Assembly (NCBI GenBank): GCA_016718505.1
Contig: JADKDE010000004.1
Location: 248,001 to 312,000, forward strand
Length of the DNA stretch: 64,000 nucleotides
From: Saprospiraceae bacterium
Lineage (GTDB): Bacteria; Bacteroidota; Bacteroidia; Chitinophagales; Saprospiraceae
Direction: 5' to 3'
Shown here: piece after piece, positions 1-7,559 of the stretch
How the letters are laid out: each line of letters begins with the position of its first letter
Numbering within the stretch: the stretch's first letter is position 1
Position numbers and translations under genes: made by a program
The notes under the pieces: generated by a model
The model's input: the letters and a program-made list of their open reading frames with translations, nothing else
Database searches by the model: none
What the model was told of the DNA's origin: nothing

Positions 1-178
1 AGGGAAATATATTGATGAATTAATGCAGTTTAGAAAAGATAATCCCGACTGCATTCTTTACCGTAAAGATGACCACTCTTATGGAGACTATGGGATTCCA
101 CAGTTTATGTTCTCAGAGTCAATGTATGATAGAATAATTGAAATACTTACATTAAAAAAGCAAACTAATGAAGATTAG
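1..178 (+). CDS. 3' end of an unrecognised protein (partial)
   Basis: The frame is open from the window edge to a TAG at 176-178 and gives about 58 residues ending KKQTNED. The visible part is rich in charged and aromatic residues and contains DDHSYGDYGIPQFMFSES. I recognise no domain. Its stop lies inside the next gene, whose ATG is at 168, so the two overlap by 11 nt and are probably translationally coupled. It therefore looks like the first visible gene of a three-gene unit with the DFVTNSSSTSF protein and the radical SAM enzyme. Its real start and function lie outside the window. Confidence 0.55.
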   Translation, partial: GKYIDELMQFRKDNPDCILYRKDDHSYGDYGIPQFMFSESMYDRIIEILTLKKQTNED

Positions 179-590
179 ATATGACTTTGTAACAAATAGT
201 TCCTCAACATCATTCGTAATTATTAGTGATGGTGAGTTTAACTTCAAAGAATTTATTGAAGCTGTTGGAATTAAAAATGATTCGGCATTTTTTGACATAT
301 ACCAATCACTTTTTGATGCTTTCCGAGACTATATGGAGCCAGCACGAGAATTTTATGCAAAGCACTACGCAGGTACATATTCAACATTTGAGGAGTTTAT
401 TGAGCAACAACTTTGGAAAAGTGGCAAAGAGGTACTTCCGAAAGTTCTTGAAGCCGAGAAAAAGGGAAAAAAAGTTTTTATAGGAAAACTAAGCAGTGAT
501 AACGATGAGATAGAATCGTTTTTCTGCACGGATGAATTTATAATTGAAAGTGACAAGCTGTTTATAGATGCTCAAGAAAATGGTTGGTAA
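168..590 (+). CDS. Small protein with N-terminal DFVTNSSSTSF motif
   Basis: This is a 140-residue acidic protein with no signal peptide. Residues 6-16 are DFVTNSSSTSF, directly after a basic MKIRY start. I recall similar Ser-rich 'FVTNSSSSSF' N-termini on uncharacterised bacterial proteins but cannot name a family. The rest is a soluble, charged sequence with a Phe/Asp/Glu-rich C-terminal half and one Cys in FFCTDE. It overlaps the gene before it by 11 nt and the radical SAM/SPASM gene after it by 23 nt. Such coupling suggests it is a substrate or partner of that enzyme. The conserved Ser/Thr stretch would be the obvious candidate for modification, but that is inference only. Confidence 0.75.
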   Translation: MKIRYDFVTNSSSTSFVIISDGEFNFKEFIEAVGIKNDSAFFDIYQSLFDAFRDYMEPAREFYAKHYAGTYSTFEEFIEQQLWKSGKEVLPKVLEAEKKGKKVFIGKLSSDNDEIESFFCTDEFIIESDKLFIDAQENGW

Positions 591-1671
591 AACTCCGCAT
601 ATCGTTCATAAGAAATATGAAGAACAACATTATGCTGTTTTGTTTAATAAAAAAACAGGATACTTTGTTCGTGCAGAAGATAATGGGTTTCCAGAACCAC
701 TTTGGGCTAAGCACGGACCAGAATTACTTGATATTAGTATTACAAATTGGTGTGATAAAGGCTGTTCTTTTTGTTATAGAAAATCTACAACAAAAGGAAC
801 TCATATGAGCCTTGAAGATTATCGTTTTATAATGAAACAAGCCAAAGAGCTTGATGTCTTTCAAGTTGCTTTAGGTGGTGGAAATCCGAATCAACACCCC
901 GACTTTATCAAGATTCTCGAAACAACCGTTGAACACGGAATTGTTCCTTGTTATACAACTAATGGAAGAGGACTTAATAACGATATATTAAAAGCTACAA
1001 AAGAATTATGTGGCTCAGTTGCAATAAGTGCATATGAACCATGTTCGGAGTTTCGAAGCCACCTTGAACAACTTTTTGCATACGATATTAAAGCAAACGT
1101 TCATTTTGTTACTGATAGCCAGTCTATTGACACTGCTATTTCGTGGTTAAAAAATCCACCTTCGTTTTTGGAGGGAATTAATTCTTTGATATTCCTCAAC
1201 TATAAACCAATTGGAAGGAAACCAGATATGTCGTTACTTCTTAAAGACAAAGAGAAAATTAAAGAATTCTACGGATTAGTGAACAAATCAAAAGGTGTGT
1301 TAAAAATTGGTTTTGACAGCTGTAGTATTTCAGGGGTAGTTAAATATGTAAATGTAAATTCTGAATTTTACGAGGGTTGTGACGCTGGGCGATTTTCTGC
1401 ATTTATTGATGAGAATTTAAGAATGATGCCGTGTTCATTTATGACCAATAATGATTGGTTTGGCGATTTAAGAACAAATAGTATGCTTGACATTTGGCAA
1501 AACAATTCTTTTTTCAAAAAATATCGTAACAACATTTTGAACAACGGTTGCACTTCGTGTGCTTTTCAAAAAACTTGTATGGGTGGTTGTCCTTTCATTG
1601 ATGAATTATCTCAATGTGATTGGAAAGATGAAAGATTGGGCTTTTCATTTCCTCAAACGCAAAACTCTTAA
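568..1671 (+). CDS. Radical SAM/SPASM domain protein
   Basis: The 367-residue protein carries the radical SAM cluster motif CxxxCxxC in WCDKGCSFCYRKS (about residues 62-69), preceded by LLDISITNW. The glycine-rich SAM-binding strand follows as LGGGNPNQHP. The C-terminal third has a SPASM-like cysteine set: a Cys in EGCDAGRF, one in MMPCSF, then CTSCAFQKTCMGGC. SPASM enzymes commonly install modifications on peptides or proteins using auxiliary Fe-S clusters. The start at 568 lies inside the upstream gene; ATG 580 is an alternative. The overlap with the DFVTNSSSTSF protein suggests that protein, or the partial gene before it, as substrate. No peptidase or transporter is visible, so a classical exported RiPP is not shown. 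Confidence 0.88.
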   Translation: MLKKMVGKTPHIVHKKYEEQHYAVLFNKKTGYFVRAEDNGFPEPLWAKHGPELLDISITNWCDKGCSFCYRKSTTKGTHMSLEDYRFIMKQAKELDVFQVALGGGNPNQHPDFIKILETTVEHGIVPCYTTNGRGLNNDILKATKELCGSVAISAYEPCSEFRSHLEQLFAYDIKANVHFVTDSQSIDTAISWLKNPPSFLEGINSLIFLNYKPIGRKPDMSLLLKDKEKIKEFYGLVNKSKGVLKIGFDSCSISGVVKYVNVNSEFYEGCDAGRFSAFIDENLRMMPCSFMTNNDWFGDLRTNSMLDIWQNNSFFKKYRNNILNNGCTSCAFQKTCMGGCPFIDELSQCDWKDERLGFSFPQTQNS

Positions 1672-1742
1672 GAATATAAAAAGTAATAATAAGGAAGATG
1701 CAAAAAGACAACTAAGCTGACGACAGAAAAAGAGGGGCGAAG

Positions 1743-1877
1743 GCATAACATCACCTATACGCAAGCAGGGGTTTCGTGCTTCGTAGGACAGAAAAGTGCT
1801 AAATTTGAAGTTCAGTTCTTCGTAGGAAGTTCAGTGGTAAAAATCCCTGCCTGCGAATAGCTGAGAACCGTTAGAAA
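1743..1877. repeat. Structured intergenic element, attC-like inverted repeat
   Basis: Two distant arms are imperfect inverted complements. The left arm, 1743-1773, contains cgcaagcaggggttt and the right arm, 1839-1877, contains aaaatccctgcctgcg. Pairing extends outward through 'cctata' and 'aatagc' to flanks GCATAAC and GTTAGAA. Between the arms lie repeated fragments: 'cttcgtagga' occurs at 1779-1788 and 1818-1827, and 'gaagttcag' occurs twice. The layout resembles an integron attC site (terminal AAC and GTT boxes on a long imperfect hairpin), but the outer boxes are not fully complementary and no integrase is visible. Confidence 0.5.
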
Positions 1878-1995
1878 CCCTGATGAGACAGAATCGCTAG
1901 AAGAGCATTTAAATTCTAAAAAGAGCTAATCTCGATTCAATAAAAAAGTATCTGCCACATTACCATGACACCACATCATATAACCCCGCCCACAC

Positions 1996-2101
1996 GCGTC
2001 AGTGATCGGAGTTGGCTCGTGATACTACGAGCGTCTGGAGGACCGAAGCGACGAAGAGCACGACCCGAATTCGTCTTTCGGACGAAAGGAGGGGGACGCC
2101 C
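1996..2101 (-). repeat. Hairpin-rich intergenic repeat, copy A
   Basis: This element holds the hairpins CTCGT-gatact-ACGAG (2016-2031) and TTCGTC-tttcg-GACGAA (2070-2086). Read on the minus strand it starts GGGCGTCCCCC and contains TCGGGTCGTGCTCTTCGT followed by CGCTTCGGTC, then ATCACTG. Copy B near 51.0 kb has the same ordered blocks. I recall GGGCGTYCCCC-type elements between genes in many Bacteroidota genomes, but could not search for them here. Confidence 0.55.
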
Positions 2102-2159
2102 AAATAAATAATATAAATCAACGTTTTGCTAGGTGAATTATATAATTGGAAAAAATATT

Positions 2160-2167
2160 TACCTTTG
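2160..2167 (+). promoter_or_regulatory. Bacteroidota -7 box upstream of the DUF3127 gene
   Basis: TACCTTTG matches the TAnnTTTG consensus. Transcription would start near 2174, 14 nt before ATG 2188. This argues against the longer start at 2146. No convincing -33 TTTG is present. Confidence 0.5.
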
Positions 2168-2187
2168 TAGATAATAAACACTTAACT

Positions 2188-2565
2188 ATGAATAAATTTG
2201 AAATCGAGGGACGGCTGGTTGTGAAATATGACACGCAAAAAAAGACGGAAACTTTCTCCACGAGGGAGTTCGTGATAGAGACCTTGGAGACCTATCCTCA
2301 ATTTATAAAGTTTCAAATGACTCAAGACAAATGCATTTTGCTGGATGATTACGCGGAGAACTCGATGATCAAGGTGAATTTTGATATCCGTGGGAGAGAA
2401 TGGCAAGGAAAATATCTAACCAATTTGAACGCATGGAGGTTGGAAAAAGTAGGCAGTAATGCTGCTCCAACAGCCGAGGCCATGCCTGTAGATGAAGCTT
2501 TCGGAGGCAATTTTCCTAGCTTGGAGGATGAACCCCAAAACGGTGGCGATGATTTACCATTCTAG
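2188..2565 (+). CDS. DUF3127 domain protein, single-strand-binding-like tail
   Basis: The 125-residue protein starts MNKFEIEGRLVVKYDTQ and continues through FSTREFVIET and FQMTQDKCILLDDY to EWQGKYLTNLNAWRLEK, the pattern of the Bacteroidota DUF3127 family. An Ala/Pro/Gly linker and an acidic tail ending DDLPF follow. That tail resembles the C-terminal peptide by which SSB recruits partners, so a DNA-associated OB-like role is plausible but not established. I chose ATG 2188 over the upstream in-frame ATG at 2146 because the latter lies before the promoter box. The gene after it begins inside this one. Confidence 0.85.
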   Translation: MNKFEIEGRLVVKYDTQKKTETFSTREFVIETLETYPQFIKFQMTQDKCILLDDYAENSMIKVNFDIRGREWQGKYLTNLNAWRLEKVGSNAAPTAEAMPVDEAFGGNFPSLEDEPQNGGDDLPF

Positions 2566-3127
2566 GCCTATAATAAAGGCTTTTGCCTTCGTGCTTTTTA
2601 TGGTTTCAGGGATTTTTCTAGAGGCACAGCAGCTTATAGGGGTTAGCTCGGTCGAGGATGAAAAATACAATGAATGGACTTTGATGGCTGACATTGAAGC
2701 AAATGACGGTACCCTCTCGCGCAAATGGCCGATGATGAAGGACAATATCGACTGGAGTTTTAGATTCGGAGAGTGGGTGGGTGATTTTAAGCCATTGAAT
2801 GGTTTGGATCCAAATGAATGGAAGCTCACGAGCAATGAGGGTAAGGTGATGACTTTGAGGACGCAGTGGAAAGGGGATTTTTCAGAGTGGTCGATAACCG
2901 ACAATGATAGGAAGATCATATTCAAAGCGGTTAATAAAAAGTCATTAGATCACTGGGTTATGAGTGAAAACAAAAGCAAAGATAAGCCCTGTATAGAGCT
3001 CATCACCTTAGTAGAAGATGATCCACGTGACTGGGAGATTCAAGACAATGCATGTGAATTGGATAAGAATTTTAAAATCTCGATGATATTTATATCTGTT
3101 TTTTTTGCGTCGCAAATCGCCAGATAA
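2549..3127 (+). CDS. Secreted protein of unknown function
   Basis: This is a 192-residue protein of no family I recognise. From ATG 2549 it opens with a typical signal peptide (IIKAFAFVLFMVSGIFLEAQ) and then a Trp-rich, strongly charged mature part. The mature part repeats a short pattern, roughly 'W-x-(M/L/I)-x-(D/E)': NEWTLMAD, DWSFRFGEW, NEWKLTSNEG, SEWSITDND, DHWVMSENK, DWEIQDN. This looks like a chain of beta hairpins. The start overlaps the end of the DUF3127 gene by 17 nt; an in-frame start at 2492 would put 19 residues before the signal peptide and is less likely. The C-terminus (SMIFISVFFASQIAR) is hydrophobic. Confidence 0.65.
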   Translation: MIYHSRPIIKAFAFVLFMVSGIFLEAQQLIGVSSVEDEKYNEWTLMADIEANDGTLSRKWPMMKDNIDWSFRFGEWVGDFKPLNGLDPNEWKLTSNEGKVMTLRTQWKGDFSEWSITDNDRKIIFKAVNKKSLDHWVMSENKSKDKPCIELITLVEDDPRDWEIQDNACELDKNFKISMIFISVFFASQIAR

Positions 3128-3163
3128 ATTTCGATAAAAGTATAAAAAAAGGGCAAATCGCAT

Positions 3164-3171
3164 TATATTTG
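3164..3171 (+). promoter_or_regulatory. -7 box for the tRNA-Val/tRNA-Pro pair
   Basis: TATATTTG fits TAnnTTTG and ends 11 nt before tRNA-Val, as expected for a short-leader tRNA promoter. Confidence 0.5.
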
Positions 3172-3182
3172 CCGACGAAATA

Positions 3183-3257
3183 CGGGGCGTAGCTCAGTTG
3201 GTTTAGAGCGCTGCCTTGACAGGGCAGAGGTCATTGGTTCGAATCCAATCGTCTCGA
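3183..3257 (+). tRNA. tRNA-Val (GAC)
   Basis: A complete cloverleaf: the acceptor cggggcg pairs with cgtctcg, with the D arm in agctcagttggtttagagc. The anticodon stem ctgcc/ggcag encloses loop ttgacag (anticodon GAC), and the T arm contains GGTTCGAATCC. The discriminator is A, and CCA is not encoded. Confidence 0.95.
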
Positions 3258-3275
3258 CATAATTTACTACTCCTC

Positions 3276-3349
3276 CGGGATGTAGCTCAGTTTGGTAGAG
3301 TACACGTCTGGGGGGCGTGTGGTCGCAGGTTCAAATCCTGTCATCCCGA
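3276..3349 (+). tRNA. tRNA-Pro (GGG)
   Basis: The acceptor cgggatg pairs with catcccg. The anticodon stem cacgt/gcgtg encloses loop ctggggg (anticodon GGG), and the T arm contains GGTTCAAATCC. It lies 18 nt after tRNA-Val and is probably co-transcribed with it. Confidence 0.95.
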
Positions 3350-3355
3350 CATAAC

Positions 3356-3384
3356 AGCAACTTGGTCAAAGTTGCTTTTTTTAT
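3356..3384 (+). terminator. Rho-independent terminator after the tRNA pair
   Basis: AGCAACTT (3356-3363), a GGTCA loop and AAGTTGCT (3369-3376) form a perfect 8-bp stem, followed by a T run. Confidence 0.85.
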
Positions 3385-3400
3385 TTTAAAAAACAACCAA

Positions 3401-4105
3401 ATGGCAACAACTTTAATCACGGGGGCGACGAAGGGTATTGGCAAAGCGCTGGCATTGAAATTTGCCATGGAAGGCCACGATTTGGTCTTAAATGCGAGAA
3501 CTGCAAGCGACTTAGAGGCTTTTTGCCAAGCATTGAAAATGGAGTTTCCGAGCCAAGAATTTTACGGTTTTGCTGGCAATATTAAGGATTTGGTAGTGTG
3601 CCAAAACTTTAGGACATTCTTACTCGAAAATAAAATAAAGCTGGATGTTTTGATCAATAATGCAGGGGTATTTCGCCCTGGTGCCGTCTTGGAAGAGCCG
3701 AGTGGACAGTTGGAGTTGATGATCGAGACCAATCTTTATTCGGCTTATTTTATGACTAGAGCGACCATAGATTTCATGAAAAGTAGCCCAAAGGGACATG
3801 TCTTCAATATGTGCTCGATAGCCAGTGAAATAGCCTATCCCAATGGCGGGTCTTATAGCATTTCTAAGTTTGCTTTGCTTGGTTTTTCTAAAGCACTGCG
3901 AGAAGAATTGAAATCTACGGGTATAAGAGTGACATCGATAATGCCAGGAGCCACTTGGTCCGATTCTTGGGCAGGTGTGGACCTTCCTAGACAGCGATTG
4001 ATAGAACCCGAATCTGTGGCTGATATGGTGTGGGGCATATACCAATTGCCTAAGGAGGCTTGTGTCGAAGAATTTACCATCAGACCCATTCTTGGCGATT
4101 TATAA
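3401..4105 (+). CDS. Short-chain dehydrogenase/reductase
   Basis: This is a 234-residue classical SDR, a cytosolic NAD(P)-dependent oxidoreductase. It shows the cofactor motif TGATKGIG (residues 7-14), the structural NNAG (86-89), and catalytic Ser139, Tyr152 and Lys156 in YSISK. The length is typical. ATG 3401 places the nucleotide-binding strand at the N-terminus; longer in-frame extensions run into the tRNA-Pro gene and its terminator and are rejected. The substrate cannot be told from sequence. The alanine at position 34 in NARTASDL and the PGATWSDSW segment resemble general 3-ketoacyl-reductase-like members. Confidence 0.9.
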   Translation: MATTLITGATKGIGKALALKFAMEGHDLVLNARTASDLEAFCQALKMEFPSQEFYGFAGNIKDLVVCQNFRTFLLENKIKLDVLINNAGVFRPGAVLEEPSGQLELMIETNLYSAYFMTRATIDFMKSSPKGHVFNMCSIASEIAYPNGGSYSISKFALLGFSKALREELKSTGIRVTSIMPGATWSDSWAGVDLPRQRLIEPESVADMVWGIYQLPKEACVEEFTIRPILGDL

Positions 4106-4137
4106 GATTTTTTTTTTAAAAATTCATTTTTATATTA

Positions 4138-4145
4138 TACTTTTG
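4138..4145 (+). promoter_or_regulatory. -7 box upstream of mtgA
   Basis: TACTTTTG matches TAnnTTTG, 57 nt before ATG 4203, in an AT-rich spacer. Confidence 0.4.
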
Positions 4146-4202
4146 GTTTATGTATAAGAGCTAATTTTACAATACATTATAAAGAAAGGTATCGTTTTTT
4201 TA

Positions 4203-4925
4203 ATGAAAAATAGCAAATTTAAAAGGTGGCTAATGACGTGGAAACAGCGACTGTTGAAGTTCATAGTCTATTTTTTTGTCATCTCTATCCTTTCGGTGAT
4301 TATCTTTCGTTGGCTGCCTATTCCTTTCACGCTGACGATGGTTAATAGTACTTTCGAACAGATGTTTTCAGGCAATTGGCCTGTTTGGAAGAAAGACTGG
4401 GTCAGTTATGATAAAATCAGCAGACATATGCCCGTTGCTGTCGTTTGTGCTGAAGATCAAAAATTTTTAGACCACGAGGGTTTCGATTTTGAGGCAATCA
4501 ATAAGGCCATCAAGTATAACGAAAAGATGAAGGCACGCAATAAGGAGCGGCGCAAAGGTGCATCAACCATAAGCCAACAAACCGCCAAAAATGTTTTTTT
4601 GTGGCAGGGTAGGAGTTGGTTGCGAAAAGGGCTTGAAGTATATTTTACTTTTTTGATTGAAATATTTTGGAGTAAAAAACGCATCATGGAGGTTTATCTC
4701 AATGTGATCGAATTCGGCAACGGGATATACGGAGTGGAGGCTGCATCAAAACAATTCTTCAAAACGAGTGCTAGCAAGCTCTCTAGGGAACAAGCGGCTT
4801 TGCTGGCCGTATGCCTTCCGAACCCCCATATTTTTAAAGTAAATAGACCATCGATTTACGTTAAGAAAAGACAAAATTGGGCAATGCGCCAGATGGCGGC
4901 TTTTGGCAAATTGGAATACGAATGA
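4203..4925 (+). CDS. mtgA: Monofunctional peptidoglycan glycosyltransferase (GT51)
   Basis: The 240-residue protein polymerises lipid II into glycan strands on the periplasmic face of the inner membrane. A basic N-terminus and one membrane anchor (about residues 18-37) precede the GT51 domain. Motif 1 is EDQKFLDHEG, with catalytic Glu84; motif 2 is KGASTISQQTAKN (119-126 core); then KKRIMEVYLNVIEFGNGIYG and LSREQAALLAVCLPNP. There is no transpeptidase domain, and the length suits the monofunctional MtgA class. It converges with the metallo-hydrolase gene, whose stop lies directly after this stop. Confidence 0.95.
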   Translation: MKNSKFKRWLMTWKQRLLKFIVYFFVISILSVIIFRWLPIPFTLTMVNSTFEQMFSGNWPVWKKDWVSYDKISRHMPVAVVCAEDQKFLDHEGFDFEAINKAIKYNEKMKARNKERRKGASTISQQTAKNVFLWQGRSWLRKGLEVYFTFLIEIFWSKKRIMEVYLNVIEFGNGIYGVEAASKQFFKTSASKLSREQAALLAVCLPNPHIFKVNRPSIYVKKRQNWAMRQMAAFGKLEYE

Positions 4926-5780
4926 TTAGTTAAACCGCTCTGCCAACGTAAAATGGCTTTTCATTTCTACCCGCCCCTTAGCATTTCTCACCAAGTCACA
5001 GCATTCATAATTTGGATCGTGTTCGAAAAATAACACGGCATTTTCTTCTAAAGCCCAGTCGAGCACTTTGATCTTTTCGGCCAAAGATTCAAAAGGACGA
5101 ATGTCATAAGCCATGATATACGGAAGTCCAATATGCCAATTGGAAGGCAATAAATCTGCGCAATAAATCAATTTACCTTTTGGGGTATCGATGATGGGTA
5201 TCATCATGGCCTCCGTGTGTCCGTAGCTAAAGAACAAGGAGATTTTATCGTCAAATCTAACGAAATCACCCGATTCTTCAATCATTTTTAGAATGCCAAG
5301 TTCTTGGAGTAAAACAAAATTTTCCTTTAAAAAACTCGCTCTTTCCCTTGGATTTGGTGTGAATGCCCAGTCATAGTGTTTTTGGTTGGTCCAATAAGTA
5401 GCTTTAGGAAAAGTAGGAACCAATTGTCCATTTTTATCTTTTTTTATAGCTCCTCCTACATGATCAAAATGAAAATGCGTAAGTATCACATCGGTGATAT
5501 CATTGGCAGAAATGCCATGAGTAGCTAGACATTCATCGATATGTCGGGTTTGAGAAAGATGGTAATGGGCAAAAAATGAAGGATCTTGTTTATCCCCATT
5601 GCCAGTGTCTATGACGATTTTTTTGTCGCCGTATTCAAGATAAAGACACCGCAAAGCCCAAGGACAAAGATTGTTCTCATCGGCAGGGTTTAGCTTATTC
5701 CACATGACTTTTGGGATGACACCAAACATGGCTCCACCGTCTAATTTGAAATACCCTGTATTTAATGATAATATTTTCAT
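4926..5780 (-). CDS. MBL-fold metallo-hydrolase
   Basis: This 284-residue cytosolic metallo-beta-lactamase-fold protein has the zinc motif HFHFDH (residues 102-107) followed by VGG. A further His lies in FFSYGHTEAMM, an Asp in IYCADLLPSN, and a terminal His in FFEHDPNY. The order matches the group containing lactonases and methyl-parathion-type hydrolases. The substrate is not evident. No signal peptide is visible and the gene stands alone. Confidence 0.85.
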   Translation of the reverse strand: MKILSLNTGYFKLDGGAMFGVIPKVMWNKLNPADENNLCPWALRCLYLEYGDKKIVIDTGNGDKQDPSFFAHYHLSQTRHIDECLATHGISANDITDVILTHFHFDHVGGAIKKDKNGQLVPTFPKATYWTNQKHYDWAFTPNPRERASFLKENFVLLQELGILKMIEESGDFVRFDDKISLFFSYGHTEAMMIPIIDTPKGKLIYCADLLPSNWHIGLPYIMAYDIRPFESLAEKIKVLDWALEENAVLFFEHDPNYECCDLVRNAKGRVEMKSHFTLAERFN

Positions 5781-6067
5781 GCAACCAACTTTAATGTATG
5801 CAATATTACCAAAAATTTGAGACTAAAACCAGAATATTTGGAGTTTAATAATATCTTTAAAATCTAGTTTTCAACAGATGTAAAATATAGTATATTAAAA
5901 TACAGAAAAATATGTATTAAGATAAATGTTAATATGATACTATTTTTTCATTATATTCAGCTTTGGTTTGGGATCAAGGTTCGATTATTTTTTAATCCCT
6001 AAAAAGCCATGATTTTTTTGATAATAAATTATAAAAATGAGTGAAGTTTCGTGATTATATATTTGTA
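5781..6067. other. AT-rich intergenic region
   Basis: This 287-nt stretch lies between two minus-strand genes. It is very AT-rich and I see no ORF, tRNA or clear hairpin. It must hold the promoter of the MBL-fold hydrolase. Confidence 0.5.
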
Positions 6068-6958
6068 TTAGAGCTCTAAGACAAACCCATCATGGACACA
6101 TTCAGTATTTGGGAAAATGGTTTTTGCACTTTCAGCCAATGGCTCGGTGGAGTGGTAACGCGAAGAAAAATGACCTAACAAAAGCTTAGTACAGCTGCAT
6201 CCTTCGGCGATTCTAGCTGCATCTACCGATGTTGAGTGAAAACGTTCTTCAGCCAAGTTTCGCTTATCTTCATCATAGGTAGCTTCGTGATACAATACTT
6301 GAATTCCGTTCAGCTGTGGTAATATTTCTGGAAAATAGGAAGTATCTGATATGTACGCATAAGATCTTGGCATACGAGGGGCTAAAAACCAATTTTCATC
6401 AATGCCAATGTCTTCACCACCTAGGATTTTTACGATTTGCTCTTTACTCAATTCATATTTTTCTATCAATGTTTTGTCCAGCTTAGGCCTTCTTGGATTT
6501 TCCTTAAAAATAAAACCCATCGTTGGAACTCTATGCTTAAGTGGGACAGCTTCGACCATCACATTATGATCGGAATAAATTTCTGAGGCGATTTCAGTAT
6601 TTATTTCGTTTATGACCAAATCAAAATTGACATAAGAATAGCTTAGTTTTAAAGTAGTAAGGATAAATTCCTCGATACCTTTAGGGCCGAATATTTGCAA
6701 TTTTTTAGTTCTGCCGCCAAGACAATAAGAAGTAATCAACCCAGGTAGCCCGAATATGTGGTCTCCATGCAAGTGGCTTATGAAAATGACCAGAATTTTA
6801 CTTTTCTTAATTTTGAATTCATCGAGCTTCATTTGGGTGCCTTCGCCGCAGTCGATGAGATAAGCGCTGTTGTCCGTTTCAAGGACTTGGCCACTCGGAT
6901 TGCGACCAAATGCAGGTATGGCCGAATTAGATCCAAGCACGGTAAGTTTTAAAGGCAT
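6068..6958 (-). CDS. rnz: Ribonuclease Z
   Basis: This is the 296-residue tRNA 3'-end endonuclease, which removes 3' trailers. It has the MBL motif HLHGDH (62-67), the N-terminal strand LTVLGSNSAIPAFGRN, SAYLIDCGEGTQ, AYISDTSY, the HEATY segment, and FHSTSVDAARIA near the C-terminus, all in RNase Z order. The length is close to bacterial RNase Z (about 300). Both tRNA genes near 3.2 kb lack encoded CCA, consistent with RNase Z-type maturation. It follows the STAS gene by 6 nt, so the two are likely co-transcribed. Confidence 0.93.
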   Translation of the reverse strand: MPLKLTVLGSNSAIPAFGRNPSGQVLETDNSAYLIDCGEGTQMKLDEFKIKKSKILVIFISHLHGDHIFGLPGLITSYCLGGRTKKLQIFGPKGIEEFILTTLKLSYSYVNFDLVINEINTEIASEIYSDHNVMVEAVPLKHRVPTMGFIFKENPRRPKLDKTLIEKYELSKEQIVKILGGEDIGIDENWFLAPRMPRSYAYISDTSYFPEILPQLNGIQVLYHEATYDEDKRNLAEERFHSTSVDAARIAEGCSCTKLLLGHFSSRYHSTEPLAESAKTIFPNTECVHDGFVLEL

Positions 6959-6964
6959 CGCGGT

Positions 6965-7336
6965 TTATTCTTCTTCCATTTCCCTCTCCAATTCTTCCAT
7001 AAAGACATAATCGATACTTTCTTGGATGGATGGAATAATAACTAAAATGGTGTCTAGCTTACTTATTTCTATTAATTTCTTAACGTGAGGACTGACAATT
7101 CCTGTCAAAACAAAGCTCCCTTCTTCTTTAAAGAGCCTATTGCCTGTCAAAATGGCACTCAGGCCAGAAGAATCTACATATTTCACATTGGACAAATCTA
7201 AAATTATATTTCGGACACCTTCATTGGCCAAAATGATCATTTCAGATTTTAGATTTGGAGCCAAAAGAGAGTTCAAATTGTCTTCATTTAGTGAAAACAA
7301 GGTGTATTTTTCGTTTTTGTCTATTGTGTATTTCAT
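6965..7336 (-). CDS. STAS-domain anti-sigma factor antagonist-like protein
   Basis: The 123-residue protein is a single STAS domain. The segment IILDLSNVKYVDSSGLSAIL holds the conserved DSSGL, with Ser56 or Ser57 the expected phosphorylation site of SpoIIAA-like proteins. A basic middle and a very acidic tail (EELEREMEEE) follow. Such proteins bind kinase/anti-sigma partners in partner-switching, but no HATPase or PP2C gene is nearby. It lies just upstream of rnz on the same strand. Confidence 0.88.
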   Translation of the reverse strand: MKYTIDKNEKYTLFSLNEDNLNSLLAPNLKSEMIILANEGVRNIILDLSNVKYVDSSGLSAILTGNRLFKEEGSFVLTGIVSPHVKKLIEISKLDTILVIIPSIQESIDYVFMEELEREMEEE

Positions 7337-7559
7337 TTATGAAATAGTTTTGGGTCTATTTATTTAAGAGGGAACAAAGATTATCAAAATAATAATATCA
7401 AAGGCAAATTTAATAAAAAATAGTTAAATGATGAAATTTCTTAACGAATTAGAAAGATTGGCATTATTTTTATGGTATGTATTGATATTTATGCGCTAAT
7501 TTTACATATTATATAATTAATTAATGTAAATTGGTGTTGATTATTTAAAAATTATCCTA

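Noticed and set aside
1..2100. Integron or integrative element carrying the rSAM operon
   Set aside because: No integrase, transposase or target duplication is visible, and the overlapping three-gene unit is unlike a one-gene cassette. Only the attC-like hairpin supports it, so it is listed as a repeat.
2146..2187. Longer start for the DUF3127 gene at 2146
   Set aside because: The -7 box TACCTTTG at 2160-2167 lies after it, and the family begins MNKFEIEG.
3317..3400. N-terminal extension of the SDR to 3317
   Set aside because: It would run through tRNA-Pro and its terminator; the fold starts at MATTLITG.
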